From: Bartonella rattimassiliensis 15908
GTDB taxonomy: Bacteria; Pseudomonadota; Alphaproteobacteria; Rhizobiales; Rhizobiaceae
Assembly: GCF_000278215.1 (NCBI RefSeq)
Contig: NZ_JH725065.1
Span: forward strand, 283,607-347,606
Direction of reading: 5' to 3'
DNA length: 64,000 nucleotides
Shown piece after piece: positions 27,295 through 37,600 of the stretch (position 1 is the stretch's first letter; every line of letters starts with the position of its first letter). The notes under the pieces are model-generated. The model was not told where the DNA came from. It worked only from the letters and a program-made list of their open reading frames with translations, and searched no databases. Both the position numbers and the translations under genes were made by a program.

Positions 27295-28044
27295 ATGAGA
27301 TTTTATATAATGAAAATTTCTGATCCTCAGCATAATCACATTTATCGATTGCCAAAACAATCTAAAGAACCTTTATTAAATATTCCATTTATTATAGTTG
27401 TTCTGATAGCATTTTGTTTTTGTCTTTATTGTATTCCGTATTATTTTTTTTCTCATCAGGTCTATGTTGAAAGTCTTAAGTTTTTTTCATTTACACCAGC
27501 ATTGTTTAAGATGGATCCTTTAGCATTTTGTTATACTATGGTGAGCTATTCATTTATGCATAGTAGTTTTAAACATGTTGCTCTTAATATGGTTTGGCTT
27601 TTGGTTTTTGGCTCTCCTTTAGTCAGACATTTTGGTATTTTACGTTTTTTAATTTTTTGGGTATTAACGGCAGTTGTATCTGTTTTGACATATTTTACGT
27701 TTCATCAAGAAAGTACCATATCACTTGTTGGGGCATCAGGTGCGGTGTTTGGAATGATGGGTGCCATTGTGCGTTATGGTTTTCCCAATAACTATTTAGG
27801 TGTCAATGCGCAGAATAATTTTTTTGAGGGGCCTTTATTATCCATTAAAAGATCCCTGTGTTCCAAAGGGACACTTGTTTATATGAGTGTCTGGCTAATG
27901 ATTGATTTTATCATAGGTATTTCTTCTGTTTTTTTTGAAGAAAACGGTATCTTCATGGCATGGGAAGCTCATATTGGCGGTTTTTTTGCGGGCTTTTTGT
28001 TGATTGGTTTTTTTGATATTTATGGAAAAAAAACTAGAATCTAA
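27295..28044 (+). CDS. Rhomboid-family intramembrane serine protease
   Basis: A 249-residue inner-membrane protease with about six hydrophobic helices (first at about 30-52). It has the catalytic Ser in GASGAVFG (Ser148) and the His in the last helix (WEAHIGGF, His226). The H..F.H..LNM signature appears as MHSSFKHVALNM (H89, H94, N98). Such enzymes cut transmembrane substrates within the bilayer; the substrate here is unknown. The ATG at 27295 lacks a strong ribosome site, and the ATG at 27310 is an alternative. Its 3' end overlaps the convergent rlmB by 11 bases. Confidence 0.92.
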   Translation: MRFYIMKISDPQHNHIYRLPKQSKEPLLNIPFIIVVLIAFCFCLYCIPYYFFSHQVYVESLKFFSFTPALFKMDPLAFCYTMVSYSFMHSSFKHVALNMVWLLVFGSPLVRHFGILRFLIFWVLTAVVSVLTYFTFHQESTISLVGASGAVFGMMGAIVRYGFPNNYLGVNAQNNFFEGPLLSIKRSLCSKGTLVYMSVWLMIDFIIGISSVFFEENGIFMAWEAHIGGFFAGFLLIGFFDIYGKKTRI

Positions 28045-28864
28045 GATATTTATGCGCTACATAAAGTGCTATTGTTGCTGCGTTTGAAACATTTAATGAT
28101 TTAATATTTCCAGGCATATCGAGACGTGCTAGAGTGCAAACGGTTTCACGTGTTTTTTTCCGTAAACCTTTACCTTCTGCTCCTAAAACAAGAGCAATTT
28201 TATTCCCTTTTAGTGTTGTTTCTAGAGATTGATTCCCTTCTGAATCAAGGCCAAAGCTTGTAAAACCTGTTTGATGGAGTTCTTGAAGAGTTTCAGCGAG
28301 GTTTCGTACGGTAATATAAGGAATCATTTCCAGAGCTCCTGATGCCGCTTTTGCAAGAACGCCGCTTTCGTGTGGAGAATGATGGCAAGTGGTAATAAGT
28401 GCTTTGGCTTTAAATGCAACTGCAGAGCGCATAATAGCACCAACATTATGTGGATCAGTAATTTGATCCATAACAATGACCAGATCAGTATTGGTTAGTT
28501 CAGATAGTTTGCATGGTTTAAGAGGGAAGGTTTCCAAGACAATACCTTGATGAACCGCTTCATTTCCAACTAGCGAATCGAGATATTTGGGTGTGCATAA
28601 TGTAACAGGGCAAGGGTAATCTGATTCGGACATATTTAATCGTTTTAAGGCATTTTGTGTAATGTAAAGACATTTAAAAATTCTTTTTGGGTTTTTTAAA
28701 GCAGCATAAACGGAATGAATGCCATAAAGACGGATTATTTCTTCTGGTATGGAAGTGGTTTTCTTCTTCAGATGTGTAAAAGATCGAGAAGAAGAGCCTT
28801 TTGTATCGCGATATCGACGACGTAAACGAGCATAATGAGAATTTTGTAATGTTTTTTCTTTCAT
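28034..28864 (-). CDS. rlmB: 23S rRNA (guanosine-2251-2'-O)-methyltransferase, SpoU/TrmH family
   Basis: A 276-residue SPOUT methyltransferase. After a basic N-terminal extension (to about 40) comes the RNA-binding substrate domain with IYGIHSVYAALKNP, then the knotted catalytic domain with motif 1 DPHNVGAIMRSA, motif 2 LVLGAEGKGLR and motif 3 LNVSNAATIALY. These fit RlmB, which methylates the ribosomal peptidyl-transferase P-loop guanosine; another TrmH-type target cannot be excluded. The gene is transcribed away from tRNA-Tyr and its last bases overlap the rhomboid gene. Confidence 0.9.
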   Translation of the reverse strand: MKEKTLQNSHYARLRRRYRDTKGSSSRSFTHLKKKTTSIPEEIIRLYGIHSVYAALKNPKRIFKCLYITQNALKRLNMSESDYPCPVTLCTPKYLDSLVGNEAVHQGIVLETFPLKPCKLSELTNTDLVIVMDQITDPHNVGAIMRSAVAFKAKALITTCHHSPHESGVLAKAASGALEMIPYITVRNLAETLQELHQTGFTSFGLDSEGNQSLETTLKGNKIALVLGAEGKGLRKKTRETVCTLARLDMPGNIKSLNVSNAATIALYVAHKYLRF

Positions 28865-28959
28865 GGCTTCTTTATAGCCTGTTCTTAAAAAAAATAGATA
28901 AAAAAATCTATGATTTAAAGTTCTGAGTAGGAAATTTGTATAGAATTGTATTTATTCTG

Positions 28960-28988
28960 TTGACAGATACAATAGTAATCGTCATAAC
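28960..28988 (+). promoter_or_regulatory. Candidate promoter for the tRNA-Tyr/tRNA-Gly/tuf block
   Basis: TTGACA (28960-28965) and CATAAC (28983-28988) are separated by 17 bases, 80 bases before tRNA-Tyr. The -35 is a perfect match and the -10 is weaker. Confidence 0.4.
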
Positions 28989-29068
28989 CACTTCACAATC
29001 AGATTGGATTGAATAGGCGTTCAAGATGGTTGTCGTGATGCCTCATTGCGCGACTTTACCGGTGTAAT

Positions 29069-29152
29069 GGAGGGGTGCCCGAGTGGTTAAAGGGGGCGGA
29101 CTGTAAATCCGTTGCGTATGCTACGTTGGTTCGAATCCAACCCCCTCCACCA
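29069..29152 (+). tRNA. tRNA-Tyr (anticodon GUA)
   Basis: The arms GGAGGGG and CCCCTCC pair and are followed by A and CCA. The anticodon loop CTGTAAA gives GTA (29103-29105). The class II long variable arm (GTTGCGTATGCTAC) and GGTTCGAATCC T-arm are present. It precedes tRNA-Gly and tuf, a classic arrangement. Confidence 0.97.
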
Positions 29153-29183
29153 TTCATCGGAGGAGAGTTAGTACGTAGGTCAT

Positions 29184-29257
29184 GCGGGTATAGCTCAATG
29201 GTAGAGCAGCAGCCTTCCAAGCTGAATATGCGGGTTCGATTCCCGCTACCCGCTCCA
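29184..29257 (+). tRNA. tRNA-Gly (anticodon UCC)
   Basis: GCGGGTA pairs with TACCCGC, with discriminator T and encoded CCA. The anticodon loop CTTCCAA gives TCC (29216-29218). The D-arm AGCTCAATGGTAGAGC and T-arm GGGTTCGATTCCC are regular. Confidence 0.97.
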
Positions 29258-29431
29258 AATGGCTATTGATGGTTAGGCAAGTAGGTATGATGGAAGATGT
29301 TCCATTATTAGAGTGGGCGGTACTTTCCGTCTAAGAGTTGTAGTGATTGGGCTGGTGTTTGTCCAGTTTAATTCATTTCTGCAGGTCTATTTTTAGGTGC
29401 TAACAAATAGAGAAACAAGAGATTAAGAGCG

Positions 29432-30607
29432 ATGGCGAAGAGCAAATTTGAACGTACAAAACCGCATGTTAACATTGGTACGATTGGTCACGTTGATCAT
29501 GGGAAGACCTCGTTGACAGCGGCGATTACGAAGTTTTTTGGTGAGTTTAAAGCATATGATCAAATTGATGCTGCACCGGAAGAGCGCGCCCGTGGGATTA
29601 CTATTTCTACAGCACACGTTGAGTATGAAACGGAAAAGCGTCACTATGCGCACGTTGATTGTCCAGGTCACGCTGATTATGTGAAGAACATGATCACAGG
29701 GGCTGCGCAGATGGATGGTGCGATTTTGGTTGTTTCTGCGGCTGATGGTCCTATGCCTCAAACACGCGAGCATATTTTGCTTGCGCGTCAGGTTGGTGTT
29801 CCAGCGATTGTTGTTTTTCTGAATAAAGTTGATCAGGTTGATGATGCAGAACTTTTGGAGCTTGTAGAGCTTGAGGTTCGGGAACTTTTATCCAAATATG
29901 ATTTTCCAGGTGATGATATACCAATAGTTAAGGGTTCTGCGTTGGCGGCGCTTGAGGATAAGGATAAAAGCATTGGTGAAGATGCGGTTCGTCTTTTACT
30001 GAGTGAAGTTGATAATTATATTCCGACCCCTGAGCGACCTGTTGATCAGCCATTTTTGATGCCGATAGAAGATGTTTTTTCGATTTCAGGTCGTGGAACT
30101 GTTGTTACCGGTCGTGTTGAGCGTGGTGTTATTAAGGTTGGTGAAGAAATTGAGATTATTGGTATTCGTCCAACTTCCAAAACGACGGTTACAGGTGTTG
30201 AAATGTTCCGCAAACTTTTAGATCAAGGTCAAGCGGGTGACAATATTGGGGCGCTTCTTCGTGGTGTTGATCGTGAAGGGGTTGAGCGTGGTCAGGTATT
30301 GGCTAAACCAGGTTCCGTTACACCTCACACTCGCTTTAAAGCAGAGGCTTATATTTTGACGAAAGATGAGGGTGGGCGTCATACTCCATTTTTCACGAAT
30401 TATCGTCCCCAGTTTTATTTCCGTACTACGGATGTGACAGGGATTGTTACGCTTCCGGAAGGAACGGAAATGGTTATGCCGGGAGATAATGTTGCGATGG
30501 ATGTGTCTTTGATTGTTCCGATAGCGATGGAAGAGAAACTTCGTTTTGCTATTCGTGAAGGTGGTCGTACCGTTGGTGCTGGTATCGTCTCTAAAATCAT
30601 TGAATAA
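29432..30607 (+). CDS. tuf: Elongation factor Tu
   Basis: The GTPase that brings aminoacyl-tRNA to the ribosome. It is 391 residues long and has G1 GHVDHGKT, G3 DCPGHADY, G4 NKVD, the switch I RGITI segment, domain 2 with [13 protein letters not shown], and domain 3 ending [14 protein letters not shown]. Bartonella and other Rhizobiales often carry two tuf copies; only this one, beside secE/nusG, is in the window. The codons differ from neighbours, with more GCG/GTT strong codons as expected for a highly expressed gene. A GAGATTAAGAGCG stretch precedes the ATG. Confidence 0.98.
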   Translation: MAKSKFERTKPHVNIGTIGHVDHGKTSLTAAITKFFGEFKAYDQIDAAPEERARGITISTAHVEYETEKRHYAHVDCPGHADYVKNMITGAAQMDGAILVVSAADGPMPQTREHILLARQVGVPAIVVFLNKVDQVDDAELLELVELEVRELLSKYDFPGDDIPIVKGSALAALEDKDKSIGEDAVRLLLSEVDNYIPTPERPVDQPFLMPIEDVFSISGRGTVVTGRVERGVIKVGEEIEIIGIRPTSKTTVTGVEMFRKLLDQGQAGDNIGALLRGVDREGVERGQVLAKPGSVTPHTRFKAEAYILTKDEGGRHTPFFTNYRPQFYFRTTDVTGIVTLPEGTEMVMPGDNVAMDVSLIVPIAMEEKLRFAIREGGRTVGAGIVSKIIE

Positions 30608-30654
30608 ATAATGCTTGTTGAAGAGGTATTAAAAGTGTTTTAGTTTTGTAAGTT

Positions 30655-30730
<76 letters not shown>

Positions 30731-30928
30731 AAGGGGGATGAGATCATAGATGTTGAATAGTATATTCTTTTCTGCTTTTTTTTATAAGGGGCTTGTTTTT
30801 TTGTGTATGAAACGGTATTGAATAGGAAGTAAGAAAATTGCATAAGTCCAGAATTTGGCTTTTGCATTTTGTTTCTGTTTATTTTGTTATATAAAATACA
30901 ATAGGGCTAGAGAAAGTGTAGTGTAACG

Positions 30929-31141
30929 ATGGCGTCTAAAACCAATCCGATTACATTTATGAAGCAGGTTTATGCAGAGACAATTAAAGTAAAATGGCCT
31001 ACACGTCGTGAGACGGTTATTTCTACGGTCATGGTTTTGTTGGTAACTGCATTAGCTTCAGCTTTCTTTTTTATTGTGGATCAGGTTATGCATTTTGGTG
31101 TTTGGCGGGTTATTGATCTTCTGAAGTATCTTTTTAGTTGA
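30929..31141 (+). CDS. secE: Preprotein translocase subunit SecE
   Basis: A 70-residue single-spanning membrane protein that clamps SecY in the protein-export channel. The typical pre-membrane motif VYAETIKVKWPTRRET is followed by one helix at about 32-55. This short, one-helix form is the usual one in alphaproteobacteria, unlike the three-helix E. coli SecE. It is followed by nusG after 21 bases and preceded by tRNA-Trp, the conserved order. Confidence 0.95.
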   Translation: MASKTNPITFMKQVYAETIKVKWPTRRETVISTVMVLLVTALASAFFFIVDQVMHFGVWRVIDLLKYLFS

Positions 31142-31162
31142 GAATGTTAAGGAAGTGTGACT

Positions 31163-31693
31163 GTGGCGGCTCGTTGGTATATTGTTCAGGCATATTCAAA
31201 TTTTGAAAAGAAAGTAGCGGAAGCTATTGATAAAGAGGCAAAGCAAAAAGGACTTGATCATCTGTTTGAAAAGATTTTTGTTCCAACAGAGCGTGTTGTA
31301 GAAATTCGTCGCGGGCGCAAGGTTGATACTGAGCGAAAATTTTTCCCTGGTTATGTTCTTATTCGTGCTGAGTTAACAGATGAAGTTTATCATCTTATTA
31401 AGAATACTCCTAAAGTGACAGGTTTTTTAGGAGCGGATGCGCATCCTGTTCCTATTTCTGATCGAGAGGTTGAAAAAATTCTCAAACAAGTTCAGGAGGG
31501 TGTTGAGTCTCCAAAGTCGTCTGTATTATTTGAGGTTGGAGAGCAAGTTCGTGTTGCTGATGGACCTTTTGTTTCGTTTAATGGAATTGTTCAGGAGGTT
31601 GAGGAAGAGCGTTCTCGTCTTAAGGTTGAAGTGCTCATTTTTGGGCGTCCTACGCCTGTTGATTTAGAATTTGGTCAGGTTGAGAAACTCTGA
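31163..31693 (+). CDS. nusG: Transcription termination/antitermination factor NusG
   Basis: Binds the RNA polymerase clamp, raises processivity and links it to ribosomes and Rho. The NGN domain spans about 1-115 (RWYIVQAYSNFEKKVAEAI, RKFFPGYVLIR, VTGFLG) and the KOW domain from about 125 (GEQVRVADGPFVSFNGIV). I choose the GTG at 31163, because AAGGA at 31149-31153 stands 9 bases before it; the GTG at 31157 is only 3 bases away. It gives 176 residues. It is followed by rplK, so secE-nusG-rplKA may be one unit. Confidence 0.96.
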   Translation: MAARWYIVQAYSNFEKKVAEAIDKEAKQKGLDHLFEKIFVPTERVVEIRRGRKVDTERKFFPGYVLIRAELTDEVYHLIKNTPKVTGFLGADAHPVPISDREVEKILKQVQEGVESPKSSVLFEVGEQVRVADGPFVSFNGIVQEVEEERSRLKVEVLIFGRPTPVDLEFGQVEKL

Positions 31694-31838
31694 TTAAACT
31701 TAAAGTATAATTACTTTAAGGAAGGAGTGGGAGGTGATTTATAGCTTTTGTCGGCTTAATGATCCGAACCACATAACTGCAGCGAGTAGTGGGCAAGATG
31801 AATTATCAGTCTACTAGTTAAATTGAAGGCAGATTGTT

Positions 31839-32267
31839 ATGGCAAAGAAAAGTATAGGTCAGCTCAAGTTGCAGGTCCCTGCAGGAGCTGCTACTCCGTC
31901 TCCGCCGATTGGTCCAGCTCTTGGGCAGCGCGGTATTAATATCATGGAATTTTGTAAGGCATTTAATGCAGCTACACAAGAAATGGAAAAGGGAGCACCG
32001 ATTCCAGTTGTTATTACATATTACCAAGATAAATCTTTTACGTTTTCTCTCAAAACTCCTCCTATCTCGTTCTTTTTAAAGAAGGAAGCAAAACTAAAAT
32101 CTGGCTCGAAAGAGCCTGGGAAAGTGTCTGTAGGAAGCATTTCTCGCGATAAAATTCGTTCGATTGCGGAATCAAAAATGAAAGATCTTAATGCGAATGA
32201 TATTGAGGCAGCAATGCGTATGATTGAAGGTTCTGCTCGCTCGATGGGCTTGGAAGTGGTGGGCTAA
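31839..32267 (+). CDS. rplK: 50S ribosomal protein L11
   Basis: A 142-residue L11 that binds the GTPase-associated region of 23S rRNA and helps stringent response signalling. It has the N-terminal [37 protein letters not shown] proline-rich stretch (read here in pieces) and the C-terminal RNA-binding domain ending [12 protein letters not shown]. The 145-base leader before it might hold the L1 autoregulation site, which I cannot confirm. It is followed 4 bases later by rplA. Confidence 0.98.
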   Translation: MAKKSIGQLKLQVPAGAATPSPPIGPALGQRGINIMEFCKAFNAATQEMEKGAPIPVVITYYQDKSFTFSLKTPPISFFLKKEAKLKSGSKEPGKVSVGSISRDKIRSIAESKMKDLNANDIEAAMRMIEGSARSMGLEVVG

Positions 32268-32271
32268 TATT

Positions 32272-32976
32272 ATGGCAAAATTAGCAAAGAGAATAAAAAA
32301 TATCCGGAAAGATATTGATTTTAATGAGCTTTACGCTTTAGAAGATGCTATTTCAATGATTAAAGAGCGTGCTATTGCTAAATTTGATGAAACAATTGAA
32401 ATTTCAATGAACTTAGGCGTTGATCCTCGTCATGCTGATCAAATGGTTCGAGGGGTTGCGCATTTGCCTAATGGAACAGGCCGAAATATTCGTGTTGCCG
32501 TTTTTGCTCGCGGAGATAAGGCTGAGGAAGCTAAGGCAGCAGGAGCTGATATTGTGGGTGCTGAAGATTTGTTTGAAAGCATTAATGGTGGAGCGATTGA
32601 CTTTGATCGTTGTATCGCAACACCAGATATGATGCCTCTTGTTGGTCGTCTTGGTAAGATTCTTGGACCACGGAGCTTGATGCCAAATCCTAAAGTTGGT
32701 ACTGTAACACTTGATGTTGCTGGCGCTGTCAAGGCTTCTAAAGGTGGTGCTGTTGAGTTTCGTGTCGAAAAGGCGGGTATTGTGCATGCTGGTGTTGGTA
32801 AAGCTTCCTTTGGTGTTGAAAAAATCGTAGAAAATATAAAAGCTTTTGCAAGTGCAGTTATTAAAGCTAAACCGCAGGGTGCGAAAGGTGAGTATATTAA
32901 GCGTGTTGCTGTTTCTTCGACGATGGGTGTTGGTGTTAAAGTTGATCCAGCAACGGTGCGTTCAGAGTCAGTATAA
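32272..32976 (+). CDS. rplA: 50S ribosomal protein L1
   Basis: Binds 23S rRNA at the L1 stalk and also represses its own operon. 234 residues. The start is the ATG at 32272, 4 bases after the rplK stop; upstream in-frame codons lie within rplK and are not used. It begins [16 protein letters not shown] and has the signature [10 protein letters not shown] and [15 protein letters not shown] long leader (357 bases) then precedes rplJ. Confidence 0.98.
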   Translation: MAKLAKRIKNIRKDIDFNELYALEDAISMIKERAIAKFDETIEISMNLGVDPRHADQMVRGVAHLPNGTGRNIRVAVFARGDKAEEAKAAGADIVGAEDLFESINGGAIDFDRCIATPDMMPLVGRLGKILGPRSLMPNPKVGTVTLDVAGAVKASKGGAVEFRVEKAGIVHAGVGKASFGVEKIVENIKAFASAVIKAKPQGAKGEYIKRVAVSSTMGVGVKVDPATVRSESV

Positions 32977-33333
32977 ACTGATTTATAATGTTGTTTTGGG
33001 GTATGTGAATATCAAAGCTATATTTAAAATGCTAATTTTGATCAGCATTTAGCTATCTAAGCTTTATAGAGCTTAGGTTAACCGGGAGAAATTCCGGAAT
33101 ATCCTGTCCGAGATTGTAGGTGATGCTTTTAAGTATCTTAATCAAAAAGAGCCTGCATGAGACTGGGGTAAAAACTGAGAGTTAAAAGACTTAAAGGGTT
33201 TGAGCCAGGGTTGCCTTTGAACGCTGTGCGTGAAAAAGGGGACAGGATCCTCATCGGTGACATGAAGTATTTTATGTTATCAAAGGTAACCAACAGATTT
33301 GTTTTAAGCAAATCTGTTAAATGGAGAGAGACA
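32977..33333 (+). ncRNA. Candidate rplJ leader (L10 autoregulatory region)
   Basis: This 357-base gap has no gene but shows RNA-like structure. A GNRA-capped hairpin CCGGGA-GAAA-TTCCGG lies at 33082-33097, preceded by an A-U stem around 33060-33075. Ribosomal protein L10 (with L12) represses rplJL through a leader at this position in many bacteria, and the region is longer than any other spacer in the operon. The hairpin is seen; its role is inference. Confidence 0.5.
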
Positions 33334-33852
33334 GTGAATAGAGCGGAAAAACGCGAATTTGTTACATGGCTTAACGAGACTTTTCGGAAGTCTGGTTCTG
33401 TTATTGTTGCACATTACTCCGGTCTGACAGTTTCCCAGATGAATGATCTTCGTTCGAAAATGGGTGAAGCTGGCGGTGCCATTAAAGTCGCCAAAAACCG
33501 TCTTGCTAAAATCGCTCTTCAGGGCACGGAATCTGAATCGATAATGGATTTGTTTACTGGACAAACACTTATTGCTTATTCAGAAGATCCAATCACGGCA
33601 CCGAAAGTTGCTGTTGATTTTGCAAAAAGCAATGACAAATTTGTCATCCTTGGCGGTTCAATGGGTGCGACAAGTTTAAGTGTAGATGCTGTGAAGTCAT
33701 TGGCTTCATTGCCTTCATTAAACGAGTTGCGAGCAAAACTTGTGGGTATGGTTTCTACCCCTGCGACTCGTATTGCACAAATTGTTAATGCACCTGCTGG
33801 TCAGATTGCACGTGTCATTGGAGCGTATGCTCAAGAGGATAAGGCGGCTTAA
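33334..33852 (+). CDS. rplJ: 50S ribosomal protein L10
   Basis: Base of the L7/L12 stalk and repressor of its own operon. The conserved protein starts at the GTG at 33334 ([19 protein letters not shown]), which has GGAGAG upstream and gives 172 residues, the family norm. Reading upstream in the same frame would add 41 unconserved residues that belong to the leader, so I reject that. Key segments: [28 protein letters not shown] and the C-terminal stalk-anchoring helix. Confidence 0.96.
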   Translation: MNRAEKREFVTWLNETFRKSGSVIVAHYSGLTVSQMNDLRSKMGEAGGAIKVAKNRLAKIALQGTESESIMDLFTGQTLIAYSEDPITAPKVAVDFAKSNDKFVILGGSMGATSLSVDAVKSLASLPSLNELRAKLVGMVSTPATRIAQIVNAPAGQIARVIGAYAQEDKAA

Positions 33853-33955
33853 GGCTGTTTGTGTTCATAGTGATGGAGGAGTTTTAATGCTTTTCTGTCT
33901 TTTTTTGAATAAGTTTTAATAATGGTTCAAATTTTTTAACTGAAGGAATTTAAAA

Positions 33956-34327
33956 ATGGCTGATCTAGAGAAGATCGTAGAAGACCTTTCTAATCTCACC
34001 CTTTTGGAAGCTGCTGAGCTTTCTAAGTTACTTGAAGAAAAGTGGGGGGTTTCCGCTGCTGCTCCTGTAGCTGTAGCTGCTGTTGCTGGCACTGCTGCTC
34101 CAGTTGCTGAAGAAAAAACAGAATTTGATGTTATTCTTGTTGAAGGTGGTGCGCAAAAGATTAATGTCATTAAGGAGGTTCGTGCTCTTACTGGACTTGG
34201 TCTTAAAGAAGCTAAAGATCTGGTTGAAGGAGCACCTAAGCCTATTAAAGAAGGTGCTTCTAAAGAAGAAGCAGAGAAAATTAAATCTCAACTTGAAGCT
34301 GCTGGTGCTAAAGTTGAACTTAAGTAA
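33956..34327 (+). CDS. rplL: 50S ribosomal protein L7/L12
   Basis: A 123-residue stalk protein present in several copies per ribosome, which recruits translation factors. The N-terminal dimer domain (to about 30), the alanine-rich hinge ([16 protein letters not shown]) and the C-terminal factor-binding domain with [34 protein letters not shown] are all normal. A 103-base spacer follows rplJ. A terminator-like hairpin follows it before rpoB. Confidence 0.98.
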   Translation: MADLEKIVEDLSNLTLLEAAELSKLLEEKWGVSAAAPVAVAAVAGTAAPVAEEKTEFDVILVEGGAQKINVIKEVRALTGLGLKEAKDLVEGAPKPIKEGASKEEAEKIKSQLEAAGAKVELK

Positions 34328-34339
34328 ATTTAATTTTAT

Positions 34340-34370
34340 CGGCGGGCGTTTATGTTCGCCGGTTTTCTTT
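34340..34370 (+). terminator. Attenuator-type hairpin between rplL and rpoB
   Basis: CGGCGGGCG and TGTTCGCCG pair over 9 positions (with G-T pairs) around TTTA, followed by TTTTCTTT. It begins 12 bases after rplL. Similar partial terminators set the lower polymerase-subunit output in E. coli; a matching role here is inferred. Confidence 0.75.
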
Positions 34371-34608
34371 CTTTTAACAAAGAGGGAAAATAGTGAGTAG
34401 AAGATCTTTTCCCGGCATTTTAGTCATATTGGGTTTAGGTTGGATTCCTCTCCTCAACAGAGAGCCAAATAAATAAACGGCTTGTGTTCCTGGGGAAGTT
34501 AGCGATGCTCATTATTGGGTGTCAAGTGAACTGGTCTGCATATGCAGGTTAATGATATAAGGCTTTCAAGGTTTGTCTACCTTGAAGAGTAAAGATCAAG
34601 GAGCAACG

Positions 34609-37600
34609 ATGGCTCAGACTCATGCAATGATGTATCAATTCAATGGTCGTAAACGGGTACGTAAATTTTTTGGTAAGATTCCTGAAGTAGCCGAAATGCC
34701 AAATCTTATTGAGGTTCAAAAAGCGTCATATGATCAGTTTCTCATGGTTGAGGAACCGAAAGGTGGGCGACCAGATGAAGGTTTGCAAGCTGTTTTTAAG
34801 TCGGTATTTCCTATTTCGGATTTCTCCGGTACAGCTATGCTTGAGTTTGTTGGTTATGAATTTGATTTACCGAAATTTGATGTTGAAGAATGCCGTCAAC
34901 GTGATTTAACTTATGCCGCCCCCCTAAAGGTTATATTGCGTTTGATTGTTTTTGATGTTGATGAGGATACTGGCTCTAAAGATATCAAGGACATTAAAGA
35001 GCAGGGCGTTTATATGGGCGATATGCCTTTAATGACAACGAATGGTACCTTTATCGTTAATGGTACGGAGCGTGTTATTGTTTCTCAAATGCACCGTTCT
35101 CCTGGTGTTTTTTTTGATCATGATAAAGGGAAGTCGCATTCGTCAGGAAAACTTCTTTTTGCTGCTCGTGTTATTCCGTATCGTGGCTCTTGGCTTGATA
35201 TTGAGTTTGATGCTAAAGATATCATTTATGCGCGTATTGATCGGCGGCGCAAGATTCCTGTTACTAGCCTTTTGATGGCATTAGGTATGGATGCATCGGA
35301 TATTTTATCAACATTTTATGATAAAGTGACTTATGAGCGTGATGGCGAGGGATGGCGTGTTCTTTATTCTATTGATCGCTTTAAAGGAATAAAACTTATT
35401 TCTGATCTTATAGACGCAGATAGCGGTGAGGTAGTTGCAGAGGCTGGTAAAAAGTTAACAGTGCGTGTTGCGAAGTCTTTGGCAGAAAAGGGCCTTAAGG
35501 CGGTTAAAGTTAGTGAAGATGATCTATTAGGTTGTTATCTTGCTGAAGACATAGTCAATTACGAGACAGGTGAAATTTACCTTGAAGCTGGAGATGAAAT
35601 TGACGAAAAGGTATTGAAGGTTCTGCTTGATGTTAGCGCTGATCAAATCAATATCCTTGATATTGATCACATGAATATTGGAGCATATATCCGTAATACT
35701 TTAAAGGTGGATAAAAATGAAAGTCGGCAAGATGCGTTGTTTGATATTTATCGTGTAATGCGTCCAGGAGAGCCTCCAACAATCGATACAGCAGAAGCGA
35801 TGTTTCATTCATTATTTTTTGATCCAGAGCGTTATGATCTTTCAGCTGTTGGACGTGTTAAGATGAATTTGCGTATGGATCTTAACTGTCCAGATACAGT
35901 CCGCGTTTTACGCCAAGAAGATATTCTTGCTGTTGTTAAGATGTTGGTTGAATTACGTGATGGTCGTGGTGAAATTGATGATATTGATAATCTTGGAAAT
36001 CGTCGCGTTCGTTCTGTTGGGGAGTTGATGGAGAATCAATATCGCATTGGTCTCCTTCGTATGGAACGTGCGATAAAAGAGCGTATGTCATCTGTTGAGA
36101 TTGATACAGTTATGCCGCAGGATTTGATCAATGCAAAGCCTGCTGCAGCAGCAGTTCGAGAGTTTTTTGGGTCTTCACAATTGTCACAGTTTATGGATCA
36201 AACTAACCCATTATCGGAAATTACTCATAAGCGTCGTCTTTCTGCTCTTGGTCCAGGTGGTTTGACTCGTGAACGTGCAGGATTTGAAGTTCGTGACGTA
36301 CATCCTACACATTATGGTCGTATTTGTCCGATTGAAACACCAGAAGGTCCTAATATTGGACTCATTAACTCCTTAGCAACGTTTGCACGAGTCAATAAAT
36401 ATGGCTTTATTGAAAGCCCATATCGTAAAATTATTGATGGTAAAGTTACAAGAGAGGTTATTTATCTTTCAGCGATGGAAGAAGCAAAGCATTATGTCGC
36501 TCAAGCTAATTCTTCATTAGATAGTGAAGGCCGTTTTATAGAAGAGTTTGTTGTTTGCCGTCATGCTGGTGAAGTTTTAATGGCGCCGCGTGATCATGTT
36601 GATTTGATGGATGTGTCACCAAAACAGTTAGTCTCAGTCGCTGCAGCGCTTATTCCGTTTTTAGAAAATGATGATGCGAATCGCGCACTGATGGGATCGA
36701 ATATGCAGCGTCAGGCAGTTCCTCTTGTCCGTGCTGAAGCGCCATTTGTTGGTACAGGAATGGAGTCTGTTGTTGCGCGCGATTCAGGAGCTGCTGTGAG
36801 TGCAAAACGTAGCGGTATTGTTGATCAAGTTGATGCTACCCGTATTGTTATTCGTGCGACAGAAGATTTAGATCCTTCAAAATCAGGTGTTGATATTTAT
36901 CGTTTGCAAAAATTTCAACGTTCTAATCAGTCCACTTGTATTAATCAACGTCCACTTGTGCATGTCGGTGATAGGGTAGAAAAAGGTGATATTATTGCAG
37001 ATGGTCCATCTACTGATCTTGGTGATTTAGCTCTTGGACGAAATGTTCTTGTCGCCTTTATGCCTTGGAATGGATATAATTATGAAGATTCCATTTTGTT
37101 ATCTGAACGTATTGTTGCTGATGATGTTTTTACTTCAATTCATATTGAGGAATTTGAAGTTGCAGCACGCGATACGAAACTTGGGCCTGAGGAAATTACG
37201 CGCGATATTCCTAATGTTGCAGAAGAAGCATTAAGGAATCTTGATGAGGCTGGTATTGTTTATATTGGAGCTGAAGTACAACCGGGTGATATTTTAGTTG
37301 GAAAGATTACACCAAAGGGAGAAAGTCCCATGACACCGGAAGAAAAGCTTCTGCGTGCAATTTTTGGGGAAAAGGCATCTGATGTTCGTGATACTTCTAT
37401 GCGTATGCCTCCTGGGACTTTTGGTACTGTTGTTGAAGTTCGGGTTTTTAATCGTCATGGTGTGGAAAAAGATGAACGTGCTATGGCAATTGAACGCGAA
37501 GAAATTGAGCGTTTGGCAAAAGACCGCGATGATGAACAGTCTATCCTTGATCGTAATGTTTATGCACGTCTTACCGATATGTTGACAGGTAAAGTTGCTG

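Noticed and set aside
29423..29773. Minus-strand open frame over tuf
   Set aside because: Antisense to EF-Tu with no recognisable protein pattern.
32224..32271. N-terminal extension of L1 reading back into rplK
   Set aside because: The conserved start [10 protein letters not shown] is at the ATG at 32272, 4 bases after the rplK stop.
33211..33333. 41-residue N-terminal extension of L10
   Set aside because: It lies in the leader, is not conserved, and the GTG at 33334 has a good ribosome site.
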